A stretch of 64,000 nucleotides of DNA from Bradysia coprophila (taxonomy: Eukaryota; Arthropoda; Insecta; Diptera; Sciaridae): assembly GCF_014529535.1 (NCBI RefSeq), contig NW_023503373.1, positions 2,232,001 through 2,296,000 on the forward strand, read 5' to 3'. The position numbers and the translations under genes are program-made. The number at the start of each line of letters is the position of its first letter. Positions within the stretch are counted from its first letter, which is position 1. The notes under the pieces are model-generated. The model made no database searches. It was given only the letters and a program-made list of their open reading frames with translations, and was not told where the DNA came from. Of the stretch, positions 1 to 10,509 are shown in pieces.

Positions 1-470
1 GAAAGCCCGTACGAAGTACCTCTCAAATAAAACCAACAATTTACGACATTATTTTAGAACCCCAAAATTTTTTGCCAACTTTCCATTGGGTATTCAATTA
101 CCTCTCAAATGAAACAAAAACTAGCAAAATCGGTTGAGATTTACTCGATTTATGTGCAAAAAACACTTAGGGCCGAGTAGCGGCCTTAATACAAGGGCCT
201 AAATTTGAAACTTTTTTCGCCATCAGTCTATTCGGCATTCAATTATCTCTCAAATGAAACAAAAACTAGCAAAATCGGATGAGATTTACTCGATTTATGT
301 GCAAAAAACACTTAGGGCCGAGTAGTGGCCTTAGTCCAAGGGCCCTAATTTGAAACTTTTTTCGTCACGTTCTTTTCGGTATTCAATTACCCTCCATAAA
401 AAACTAAAACTAGCAAAATCGGATGAGATTTACTCGATATATGTGCAAAAAACACTTAGGGCCGAGTAAC
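1..470. repeat. tandem repeat, unit about 145 bp, ~3 copies
   Basis: A motif beginning ctagcaaaatcgg recurs at 121, 266 and 410, giving periods of 145 and 144 bp. Each copy is followed by a block ending in acacttagggccgagta. A more diverged partial copy may begin at about 17. The array runs off the left edge, so total copy number is unknown. No coding capacity seen. Confidence 0.85.
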
Positions 471-934
471 GACCTTTGAGCCCTCCCAACCAAAAGCAAT
501 GTTCAGCAACTTTGTTCTACTCGTCAATACCTTTCATTTGATATATCACAAGCAGCTATTGCGTGCGTATTTCGGTAGATATCGTGGAAAGACTGAAAAA
601 CACCTATAGGGCCCTAGCTCTGGAGGGTCCGACCCTACCATGCCCATTTTCGAACTTGACCTTACTTTTGTCGATACCAATCGGGGAAAAAAAGAATTTT
701 GAGAAAAGGTTGTGATTTACTCAAGCTAGAGGGGTCACGGACGGACCAAGATGAAGAGAGTTTGATACTCTTTGAATGGCGATATTAGTAGAGGATTCAA
801 TGCTCTATTAAACGCTGAGAATAAGTTTCACAAAATTGTCTGAATTTTACAATATTTGGAAAATTTTATTTTCAACATCCTAGGGTAAGAGAGTGTTTTG
901 TTTCAACCAGTGTTTCAACTGAATGATATTTGAA
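471..934. other. non-coding stretch, nothing recognised
   Basis: No open frame of useful length, no RNA gene and no repeat structure that I can support. Confidence 0.5.
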
Positions 935-1093
935 CTATAGGTTTGTTCCAAGGCCATATGAATTGTCATCCATATAACCATAACCTCAATAATATCTCTG
1001 TGTAAATCACGTAAGCGACGTTGCTATGGATGAAATTGTCGTTGTTCGGGTTGTCAAAGTTCGTGTTTACAGTTACTTGGAACAAACCTATAG
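935..1093. mobile_element. MITE, 159 bp
   Basis: The ends are an 18-bp inverted repeat, ctataggtttgttccaag on the left and its exact complement on the right. The interior is AT-rich and non-coding. No clear target-site duplication was identified, so the superfamily is not assigned. Confidence 0.65.
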
Positions 1094-1659
1094 AGTCAGA
1101 TCGACAGACATTGCGGTGGATTACGATTAGTGCTTGACCATAGATGTGACCATGTGACCATAGACATGTTTAACACTGTCGTAGTTGTGATATTAGTTTT
1201 AGTCTGGATTTCAAATGAATGTTTTTTCATCGTTTTTTCTCCGCAGCCTGAAGAGCGTCTAGCTACTCAATTTATCACTTAGACATTTATTTAGCTGCTC
1301 AGAAAATTGTTATTTTGTTGTAAACTAAAGAAGTTTTTTGATGAATAAAGAATTGAAAAAATTGAGTTCGATAGATAGAAACCCAATTGACAATGTTAAT
1401 GTGTGAGAAATTGAAGATTTAGCTAAGAAAAATTTGATTGAAATCGCCCGTTCTCATAATTATTTTCATCAGAGAAAGTCCCTGTTTTTCTTCGGTAAAA
1501 TCATCTTTACCTGGATGACAATCAGGGCTGGGCTGTTAAATTTCCCAGCACAAACATCTACTAACATTTTCTCAACAAATCTGTCACATATTTGTGGTTA
1601 TGTCGTTTTGTTTTGATTGAAATGGTCGAAACGTCATACAGTTTCATCACAAACGAAAA
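1094..1659. other. upstream region of the NDUFAF5-like gene
   Basis: AT-rich DNA between a MITE and the first codon of the NDUFAF5-like gene. It must hold that gene's promoter, but I see no element I would defend. Confidence 0.4.
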
Positions 1660-2844
1660 ATGATAATTTTCTTTCGGAAGTTTAATGCAACGGCTTTATG
1701 TCAATCAACGAGCAAATTTGTGAGAAACATTAGCTACACTGACAATTTGAGAAACGCTGACCAATCGCAGAACATATTCGATCGACGAGCTAAACGGTTG
1801 CAGAAAGAACGGTCCGCCCAAAGGCCAGATGTAGCACTTTTCGATTATATCAAAGACGAAGTCGGCTTTCGCTTATCGGACAGAATTTTTGATATTAAAC
1901 GAGAGATTAAAAATGCTGCTGACATTGGTAAGACTGAGTGAATTCATTAGCAACTGACCACTAACCTGGATCCACTAATAAGGATGCAATAGAGGATTCG
2001 TATCGAGACATGTCTTGGCTGAAACAGTGGAGCATTTGTATTTGTGCGACATTAGTCCAACAATGCTTCAACAAGCGGAAGGAACACCAGGATTAAAAAT
2101 TACAAAGAAAGAAATGGACGAGGAGCTACCATTTGATGTAAGGTTTCCTGCAATCACGAGCCAGTTGAACATTCATCGAAACCTTAAATATTTTACAGTT
2201 TGAACCAAACTCCTTGGATTTGGTAACTTCAAGTTTGAGTCTTCATTGGGTGAACGACCTGCCTGGCTGCTTTAAATCAGTGATTGATTGCCTTCGACCA
2301 GATGGAGTCTTCATTGCCTCAATGTACGGTGGTGAAACATTATTTGAGCTGCGATCATCACTACAATTGGCTGAATTAGAGCGTAAAGGAGGTATTTCAC
2401 CTCACATTTCACCGTTCACGCAGGTAATGCATCCAATGTTTATCTGACACGGCATTTCCGTTACAGTGTTCCGTAATTATGTAGATCCGCGACATTGGTG
2501 CACTGTTGAATCGAGCAGGTTTCACAATGCTGACAATCGACACCGACGAAATAGTCGTCGGATATCCGACAATGTTTGAATTAATGGAAGACCTAAAGGG
2601 AATGGGTGAAAGTAATGCAGCTTTCAATCGACCATTGCATATAAGCCGTGATACGCTCATGTCAGCCGCAGCCATTTACAAGGAACTGTACGGCAAACCC
2701 GAAGGTATTGCTGCCACTTTTCAAATTATTTATTTCGTTGGATGGAAACCAGGCCCGAATCAACCGAAACCATTGGAACGAGGCAGCGGAAATGTATCGT
2801 TGAAAGATTTGAGCAAAGTCATAGAAACCTCGGGGAAAAGTTGA
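1660..2844 (+). CDS. NDUFAF5: NDUFAF5-like complex I assembly methyltransferase (4 exons, 335 aa)
   Basis: Exons are 1660-1927, 1983-2137, 2199-2423 and 2485-2844, all with GT/AG borders and closing in one frame. The product resembles NDUFAF5, the mitochondrial matrix protein of the class I SAM-methyltransferase fold that hydroxylates an arginine of complex I subunit NDUFS7 during assembly. The N-terminus is basic and without acidic residues, as a mitochondrial presequence should be, and is followed by the family block [15 protein letters not shown]. Motif I reads DIGCNRG (about residues 88-94) across the exon 1/2 junction, followed by LYLCDIS and the later [12 protein letters not shown] block. 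Length is close to the roughly 345 aa of the mammalian protein. The acceptor at 1981-1982 was chosen because the later AG at 1993-1994 would delete the SAM-binding loop. The motif I Asn where a Gly is usual is odd. The gene ends 105 bp from the stop codon of the convergent Gasz gene. Confidence 0.92.
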
Positions 2845-2949
2845 ATAGAAAAAGTGAAATTTATGTAAAAATCGAATAAGAAAAAAAAACGTTTCATTTG
2901 AAGGTCACTTGTCGGTGCTTATTAATTAAGACAGCTCTGCTGTTTGCAC

Positions 2950-4739
2950 TCAGTGAACCAGTTTGTTCAGCTTACAGCTGATGAATATTCCCATTCCAAT
3001 GATCACCGAGTACTTAAGCAATGGTCTGAGAATATTCGTTCTTTCGTTTGTGGCTGGCGCAATGTACAGCGGATTTTTGGTTGAATTAATCGATATCTGA
3101 AACGAATTATTGTCGTAATTGTTTGAAGAAGACGGTTGACTATGAAATCCAAATACGACTCACTTGTTGGACTCGTTTCATCAACGAAACCACATCTTTT
3201 TGGATGTCTTTAGTCAATGCAAGCATTTCGTCAACGTTTCCCTTGTGCACATTCTTTAGTCCACCAATTTTGTTCAAGTAAGTGAGACCACTCTCCATCA
3301 TGACCAAGTGCTTCAAGTAACCGGCATACATTTCATAATACTCGTACATGCTGTAATGATAGCTGTAAAGTTACTGCGAATCATTTTCACCTTTAACATC
3401 GGGTGGCTCACTTTTTCTGTTTTTTCTTCGACACCAGTTCAATCGATTTCGGTGAGAACGGATGCCCGTGAAACTTTAGCAGCCCAAGCAGAATTCGTTT
3501 CCGCTGATACTCAAATTCAATACCAATTGTCTGCAAACCTGCATCGTCTATGGTCAGAAAATCAGCCAAACTTATGTTTGATTCGTAGACATGTTTGGCA
3601 ATATTGTCCACTCTCATGCCTCTCAGCATTTTCGGAATATCTTGAGAATACGCTGCCCTGAAAGTTTTTTTTTTTCGTATGAGTTAGTACAATCTTTGAA
3701 ATGGATTCTTACTGTTTATGGTCTGGGAAGATTGAAGGTGCAATATCTTCGAATGTTTCGTATTGTTCTGCTGATGTAGGCAGAAAGTCCAGAATTTCTT
3801 CAGGAAATAGTTCTTCAATGTCTCTTAGGCCAAGCGACACAGCCACATCACGCGGCTTAAGTCCATCTCTATCGCACACCTCGATATCGGCGCCTACATT
3901 TATAAGCATTTCAACGATGTCAAAGTGCTTATTTTCGACAGCATAATGTAGGGCCTGGAAATACGGAAATTTGGAATGAAAAACTCGGATGCAGCATATG
4001 ACGGTGCTAGTATTACCGTCTTTCCAAAATTGTCAGTTGCATCGATTGCAGAAAAATCCGTTAGAAGAGTGACAATGTCTTTGTTGCCCTTCTCACAAGC
4101 GTACATAAACGGTGTGTATCCTGTCTCATTGCGAACGTTAACAACAGCTCCTTGATCGAGCAATAATTTTGTCATGTCCAGAATATCGTCAATCTGACTG
4201 GGACATATTTCGAGGTCGCACACAACCATCAACGGAGTCATTGAGCCTGTCGATTGGAAAATTATCATCAAAATTGAATTTAGCAGCAGGGACACCCTTA
4301 CCTGCTTCGCAATTGAGATTCGCCCCTTTTGATAGTAAGTATGTAACGATGTCCCGTTGCAAACATGCAACAGCATGCAGCAATATTGTCCAACCGTCTT
4401 TGAGATATTCATCGTACTGTATTCTGGCCTCACTGCCGTATTTTTTCAATAATTCCTGTTTCAAACCTTCAACGTCCCCATTCTTAACAGTGAACAAAAT
4501 TCTATCGTGCTCGTCGTCTTCTTTCTGTTTCTTTAAAATCCATTGGTTTTGTGTTGCTTCCCGGGCAGGTCTCTTAAAACAAAAAGAAAATTTTATGAAT
4601 TAGGGCTGCGGGTTTAACAAAAGAACAAAATTTGCCAGACTGAACTTACATCAAACTCGTTTCCAAATGAAAATCCATCATAAAAGTCATCCTGATCCTC
4701 TTCCTCATCACTGCTCATCGGTGGTCGCGTGACTGGCAT
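2950..4739 (-). CDS. Gasz: Gasz/ASZ1: ankyrin-SAM-transmembrane piRNA factor (7 exons, 470 aa)
   Basis: Exons in coding order are 4739-4650, 4572-4302, 4246-4017, 3954-3713, 3657-3412, 3350-3164 and 3096-2950. All have GT/AG borders and the frame closes exactly. Domains in order: an acidic N-terminus (SSDEEEDQDD), ankyrin repeats from about residue 40 to 250 (for example TALHYAVENKHFDIVEMLI), a SAM domain at about 285-350, a helical or coiled segment, and a C-terminal membrane anchor at about 448-468 (LLKYSVIIGMGIFIS). This order and length match GASZ/ASZ1 (475 aa in human). That protein sits on the outer mitochondrial membrane of germ cells and supports nuage and piRNA production with partners such as Armitage and Zucchini. 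The start at 4739 opens the acidic segment. The reverse-strand AATAAA was not pinned down. Identification rests on domain order and anchor, not on a search. Confidence 0.92.
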
Positions 4740-5447
4740 TGTGATTTGGTGATCTTTGCAGATTTACGTAGAGGATGTTGATTTTATTTCTTAGCTGGTA
4801 TCAATATTTGAATAATCGTCAGTTGTTTTGGTTAGGAGCGGTGTTACTTTTGACACTAAAGAAAAATCGAAAACCTTTCGACAATTTCCCACTTGAAATT
4901 TACTTGATTTGTGCGGCAGAAATTTGAAATTTTGAAATAGGGCACATGATTCAGATACTACAAAAATTTAGATTTTAAAATCAATGCAGTATTTTGACGA
5001 CCTCTTTTTCTAGTGTTCTGGTGTGACTCATTTTTAAGCAATTAAAATTTTGTCAAATTAATCGTATCGTAATTCTACACCAGAATCTATGATGTTTCTT
5101 TCTTTTAAAACTCAATCGGTAACGTTGTGACCGGGCCATATCACATGTTTAAGTTAAGGCGAATGAAGAGTTACCATTATTTCAATGACACCATCATGAC
5201 CATCATTCAGTAGACTTGAAGTACTACTCCTCTGGCCGAAACCTGACTACTCTTTACAAATAAAATCAATGTGCCATTGAGTTATACCAACGCACTTCAA
5301 GAACAGGCACAAGAACATATTTTTTAACTCTCTTATTAGCCTCTTATTTTGGTCCCCGCAATGGTATTATACCAACATAAAAAACTAAATTTATATGAAA
5401 CGTTCTGACTACCAAGGCTGTATACTTTGGGGAGGTCACGCAGATAC
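4740..5447. other. intergenic, upstream of Gasz
   Basis: AT-rich sequence with no gene seen. It must contain the Gasz promoter region next to 4740. Confidence 0.4.
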
Positions 5448-5630
5448 AGATACGAGGGTTACACACCACAATTTTTGTATGAAATCGGCCATTTTATCAT
5501 CAATTATTGATGATAAAATGGCCGATTTCATACAAAAATTCACCTACTCTGATGATTCTCGTCGTCTTGATGATGTGGTGAATTTTTTGTATATGTAAAG
5601 TCATCAGAAGTGGTGTGTTCCCGCGTATCT
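5448..5630. mobile_element. MITE with a perfect central palindrome, 183 bp
   Basis: The outer ends are imperfect inverted repeats (agatacgagggttacacac on the left, gtgtgttcccgcgtatct on the right). Inside, 5470-5540 is a perfect palindrome with arms of about 34 bases and a 3-base loop. The short open frames here are translations of the palindrome and not genes. Confidence 0.7.
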
Positions 5631-5740
5631 AATAAAATGGCGGTCTGCGGTCTGCGTGTATACAAAGTATACAGCCTTGCTGACTACAGCGTCGAGAAAG
5701 CCCCTTATTTTAAATCTACTGTTCTTGTGGCTGTTTTGGA

Positions 5741-5870
5741 GTGCGTTGGTTACACTCGAGAGGTGGTATGGTGGCGCTATCATTTTTAAACATGGCTTTT
5801 GGCTTGGTGCCCATGTATTTTTCGGAGGCATCAGCGCCACCATGTTACCGGTGTTGCCTCTATCGCGCAG
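5741..5870. mobile_element. degenerate MITE, relative of the element at 61926
   Basis: The left part (gttacactcgagaggtgg, then atggtggcgct) matches the end of the well-preserved MITE at 61926-62054. The right part carries a complementary agcgccaccatg segment. It is diverged, with no clear target-site duplication. Confidence 0.5.
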
Positions 5871-6349
5871 GCTGTTAGCAGCTGTGGACAGACTGTTCAC
5901 AGATGATTATTCCTTGATTTGGCAACATTCGATGAACAATTGTCGATACTACCTTACCGTTTTACCCTGATGGAAAGCTACTGAAGGTTCTGAAATAACA
6001 AATTAAGACACTCAAGAAGACAGCTGACAGCAAAATTTCAACGGTTTCGTCCACAATAAGTTTTTAGTATATAAAACATTCGATTCTAAGTCGATGAAAG
6101 AGCATCAAGAAAAAAATTTCTGTCTTGTCTTCGCGATCGATAACCTCAGAGATATAGAGACCTACCCCTTTTCCTAAAGAACTTTGCACATTAAAATCAG
6201 CTGAGACCAAAACGAAATGGAATCGTTTCGGATGATTATGGAACGAGATGAATCAGAAGGAACGAATTGACAATATGTTTTTCTAAGGCTGAGTTCAATT
6301 GCGTGAAAAATTAGGAATTTGAATCGTTTGCTTTTGGTCAATCAACGGC

Positions 6350-6540
6350 AAGCATATTAACAGTTTTACTATTAAAACTATTAGATCGGACATTTTCACA
6401 AATTGATTTCAGAAATCTTTTAGTTCATTTGTTTTGAACATGCTTTTTGCTATTTAAGACATCATCATTCAGAGCTTGTCGTTTATTATTGCAGTCGTTG
6501 TCGATAACAGATGTCAGCCACTTGTAACAGAGTTAAGTTA
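6350..6540 (+). repeat. dispersed repeat, copy 1
   Basis: It shares blocks with 14395-14520 and, in inverted orientation, with 59280-59475. Examples are ttcagaaatctt near tcatttgttttga, and agcttgtcgtttattattgc with gttgtcgataacag. It is non-coding and the family is unassigned. Confidence 0.55.
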
Positions 6541-6621
6541 AAGTCGTGAATCTAATAAAATTGTAAGTAAAGCGGGATGTGAGGATCATGCCTATTTTTT
6601 AATTCTTAAGTGCCCATTCCA

Positions 6622-6745
6622 CTTAAAAAAAGTACGCTGTGAGAGAGCCGTTAGAGCGCCGTGAGAGAGCAAACTGTCAAATAAACAAAGAAAAATTGAA
6701 AAAATTCAATTTTGTCTCTCACACGGAGTACTTTTTTTGGTAAGA
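6622..6745. mobile_element. possible MITE
   Basis: An inverted repeat of about 30 bp has cttaaaaaaagtacgctgtg on the left and a complementary cacggagtactttttttgg on the right, around a short AT-rich core. Boundaries and target duplication are uncertain. Confidence 0.45.
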
Positions 6746-9204
6746 GGAAACTAAGCATTATTCATAGGTAAAATAAGTACGTCAGCACAATTCTATAATC
6801 GCGAAAATGCAAACTATGATGTCGCAAAGTTCGGGTGGAATAAAATCGTTGCAATTTGTGTGGGTAAAAGCGTTAACCGGCTTACTACATATGCATTTCC
6901 AGGATTTATAATTTTTTGCTTCTGTGACGTCATTAAATTTATATCTTTTAACGAAAAACTGTGAAACGTTCTCTAAATGACCTGCGCAAAAAACATCAAA
7001 AGAATAGCAAAGAAAGTGAAAACATTCGACATTAAAGCAATTTGGTATACGATTCGAGCTGAGCTCTGCAGGCATCTATCTGAAGAATTATTTTCCACAC
7101 CTAAATAAATTCAGATATAAGTTATAAGATATCGATGATGTAGTTTCTCTCCAGCTCCGTCAGCATCATTGGCATATCATAATATCATTATTATATACAT
7201 CCAATAAGCAAACACTTCGTTCACATGAACATTCAGCTATGCTCTTCCCGAAAACCGTTCTATGATAGAAACGTTTGAATCATAGGTGGATGAATGAAGC
7301 TTTGATTCTGGGAGCATATAGTGAGCAGAATATACCTTGTTTCTCTTGCTCCGAAGGGAATCTGGTATTGTAATGGTGTGAGTGAATGGCATTGAATGAT
7401 GTGGGAACAAGGTTGTACTCTATACATATTTATCGTATATGTTATGGGATATTCAGTAGGATGAATGCGTTTCAATTTTCGCAAATGTAAATGTATTTTC
7501 TAGCTTCAGTCACTAAACATCAGCGCGGTCGACGGCACAACTATTTTATCCATTCAGCTAAAATATATTTAAAATAATTGAACCACATTCGTTTGCTTGC
7601 AATAAATTGTGTGTTTTGTCTAGTGATTCGTTAGTCTTCCTAAAAAAAGGGATATGTGAGGTAGACGGAACCATCTACATAATATATTGATCATTGAATT
7701 TAATTTCATTAAGGTGTTGATTTGCGTTGAAGCGATAAAGCCAACAGACCATTTTAAGGAAGAATTTTCTTAGTTATAAACAACGAGACCGTACTGAAAT
7801 AGAGCATCGAACGAATTTAAATTAAATTGAAAAGCCTAACATGATTCACATTTATCCAAAAAAACAAGAAAGAAAAAATCCGTGAGCCATACCAAAACCA
7901 AGTGAAAAGCACAATCAATAAGAGTTTTCCTACCTTAATGAAAAGTGCTAACGCTCTCAAATTGAAATTTTCTCCCAAAAATTACGTAAACACATCGTTA
8001 TGGAATAAAACAGCTGTTCAATATGGAAGCTTTTATGAATAACAATTACGATGATCCTGGAGAAATATTACTCTAGAATATTAATTTGAGACAATATTTT
8101 ATTGGTCATTATCTTATTTGTTATGTTAACTGCTGTTTCGTTTATTTTATCAGTTTTCTCGCGTTTTTCATCATGTCGGAAGAACATCACAGAGCGTTCA
8201 ACAGCGAATAAATGCGTTTTCTAGGTCAAATGTTTGTGAGGTTCAAAGCATGTGCATTAAATCGCGAGTTACAATGTTTTTACCATTACAATAAATCTAA
8301 GGTGTAAATTACCTCGAATTATCACAAAGAATTCACATCACTGTTATTAGAAATTTGAAGTCTCTTATTTAATTTGCACGGAATCCATTAAATCACAACA
8401 TTTAGCGTGAAGTAATAGTTAGTTCAAGATTGTAAAATCTTCCTTCCGCAACACATTACTTCGATCTGATGAAATCAAAGTTGCAGTTGATTGCACAATT
8501 TAATTTAAATTTAACAAATGACGTTGTGTTGTATTGTGATAATTAGTTATTTAAATTGGTAAAAACATACCTTTCATCACCAATATAAATTATCGAATCT
8601 ATTACTTCTTCTGACATGGTTGAAACGTTTCAAACAAAATCTCTCACTTCATTATTTCAACGTACATGTTCGTATAGAAGATTTACAGATAGTATTAGTT
8701 AAAAATCCTCGTTAATTTTTGTCGTCGCTGTCGGTAACAGATGACGAGATATGTAGCGTAGAAATTATTTTATATCACTTGTTTTGGCTGTGATGCTTCT
8801 TTAGCAAATACTTAGAAAGGCTACGCAGATCTCCAATTTATTAGACACGCGGGAACCTACCATTTCTGTTGATTTTAGATATCGACGATAATCATCACGA
8901 TAGATTAATTAATCCGAAAGTTGGGCTCTGTAAAATCTGTGCTCCGCTGAGCATTTGCATTACCTTCAGTGTTTATATACTTTGTGAAATTCAGCAATAT
9001 TAGTATATCTTCATCTCCAAGCATACAGCCTTTGTCTTTTGTACAGCGATCGAAAATGTCGTAGTAAGTTAAGAGTGAACAAACGATCTGCGTTTCTGCT
9101 TCTCAATTGAAGAAGCCGTCAAAAACTGTAATCTAATCTAATTTAAATTTACGCAAGCCGAGCAAAGCCAGAAGTATAAAAGAAATAAATTATTGAGAAC
9201 CCAA
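6746..9204. other. intergenic, no gene recognised
   Basis: About 2.4 kb of AT-rich sequence. The open frames are short and look random, and none shows a domain, signal peptide or splice continuity. Confidence 0.5.
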
Positions 9205-9206
9205 TA

Positions 9207-9285
9207 ACAATTTCGTCTCCAACGACGATTATAATTGAAAATTGTAAATTGCGCCAACCAATTAAAACGACGAAATTTCTCTCTC
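9207..9285 (+). repeat. left terminal inverted repeat of the two-gene transposon
   Basis: 79 bp containing cgacgattataattg and attgtaaattgcgcc. It pairs with 11981-12059 without gaps. TA lies immediately outside. Confidence 0.88.
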
Positions 9286-9451
9286 GATGAATCGCTCTCA
9301 CACTTCTGATTTGTGTCACATCGTTATTACTCGTTACGTACGATCACAACACGAATCAACATTGACGTTTCGTTTCACTTGTTTGTCAATCAACGGTTTC
9401 GCGTATCTGCATCAAAAATAAAAAAGAAATTACAGGTTCTGTTCGGTTAAA

Positions 9452-10383
9452 ATGGCTGATGAAAACGAGTCGAAATTTTGCTTTTTGGGTCATTTTTTGA
9501 ATCGCGAATTCGTGGGGCAGAAGGCCTTGAATGACGACAACGAGAAGGTGATTGCTGGTGAAAGCCTGGAGGAAATTTTTGATTTGTTGTGGGCAAATTC
9601 ATTGCAATTTATCAAACGCGAGGCACTGCTGGATGGTGATTCTTTTACGTGGGCAGAAAGTGAGCAGCCGACCCGGAATGAAATTGAAAAGTTTGTGGTT
9701 CTACAGCCCAAGGAAGCAAAAAAATTACTCCTGTGTCACAAGTCAACGTGGATTTTTTGCGCAAACTGAGAGGAAAACATGTGACTATTTTCGTTTACTC
9801 CTTCGGAAAGAAAATTTGCAACAAGGCTGCACACACCAAGTTCTCAGCACAACTTTTGATTCCCGAAAAGAGAGATAGAGCTAATGCGGACAGCACAGTA
9901 TCTCTAATGGAAATGGTGGCCAAACTGAAGGATATACATGGCACACACTATTCATCTAATCACTCCAGTTGGGTCATGTGGGCCAATTACATACAATGCG
10001 CTCCAGCCAACGAGTCGCGAGAACGGATGATGAATGAATGTCCACCGGCTCACTTAATTTTACTGTTTCGTTCGGTGGCGTTCTCGGACAATGAACGAAT
10101 GCAAAGCGCAAGAAATGGTCTGAAAATTACGGACAATATGATCGACTCGTTCAAAGGTCAAGTGAAGCTGTTCAGAGAAGATTTTGAAACAATGCGACAA
10201 TCGACGATGCGTGTGATTCAGTTGATGGAATGGCGTTTGAAAAGCTTGGAGGAAATTATTGAATCAAATCAGCGATTAGTCGCTGCAATGTCGGATACAC
10301 TGCGTCCTGAAGAAAATGAAGTAAGTCGGAGCCAAGACGACCTCGTCATTGACTGCGAGGATACTGATCACATGAATAATTGA
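9452..10383 (+). CDS. transposon accessory protein, unrecognised, split by a -1 frame change
   Basis: The ATG at 9452 opens a frame that stops at 9769. The coding signal then continues in the -1 frame from the A run at 9718-9724 to a TGA-type end at 10383, giving about 310 aa if joined. The frame-zero codons at the join are GCA AAA AAA TTA. So A_AAA_AAA is in the correct register for -1 ribosomal slippage, but one missing A in the genome or in the assembly would look the same. I do not recognise the family. The N-terminal part is acidic and the middle is mixed. The last ~90 residues are predicted helical and possibly coiled coil (for example WRLKSLEEIIESNQRLVAAM), followed by an acidic tail. 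An AATAAA lies just downstream at about 10462. The gene lies wholly inside the transposon and converges on the transposase, so a role in transposition or its regulation is inferred from position only. Confidence 0.7.
9718..9724 (+). other. A7 slippery heptamer at the frame change
   Basis: Seven A residues in the register A_AAA_AAA relative to the frame that starts at 9452. This is the X_XXY_YYZ form used for -1 programmed frameshifting. No stem-loop or pseudoknot was verified downstream. Confidence 0.5.
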
Positions 10384-10509
10384 GAACTCCAGGAATTTAT
10401 GTTGCATTCATTGGCTGTATTTTTAACAAAAAATTGTGATAAAACTGAAGTTTGACTTCCACAATAAATGAACTGATTTGCATTTTACTACAGAAATTAT
10501 TCGTTTTCT

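Noticed and set aside
1993..1994. Later AG as acceptor for NDUFAF5 exon 2
   Set aside because: It would keep the frame but delete four residues of the SAM-binding loop; the AG at 1981-1982 restores it.
5470..5540. Palindrome as a transcription terminator or CRISPR-like repeat
   Set aside because: Eukaryotic context and enclosing terminal repeats make a MITE the simpler reading.
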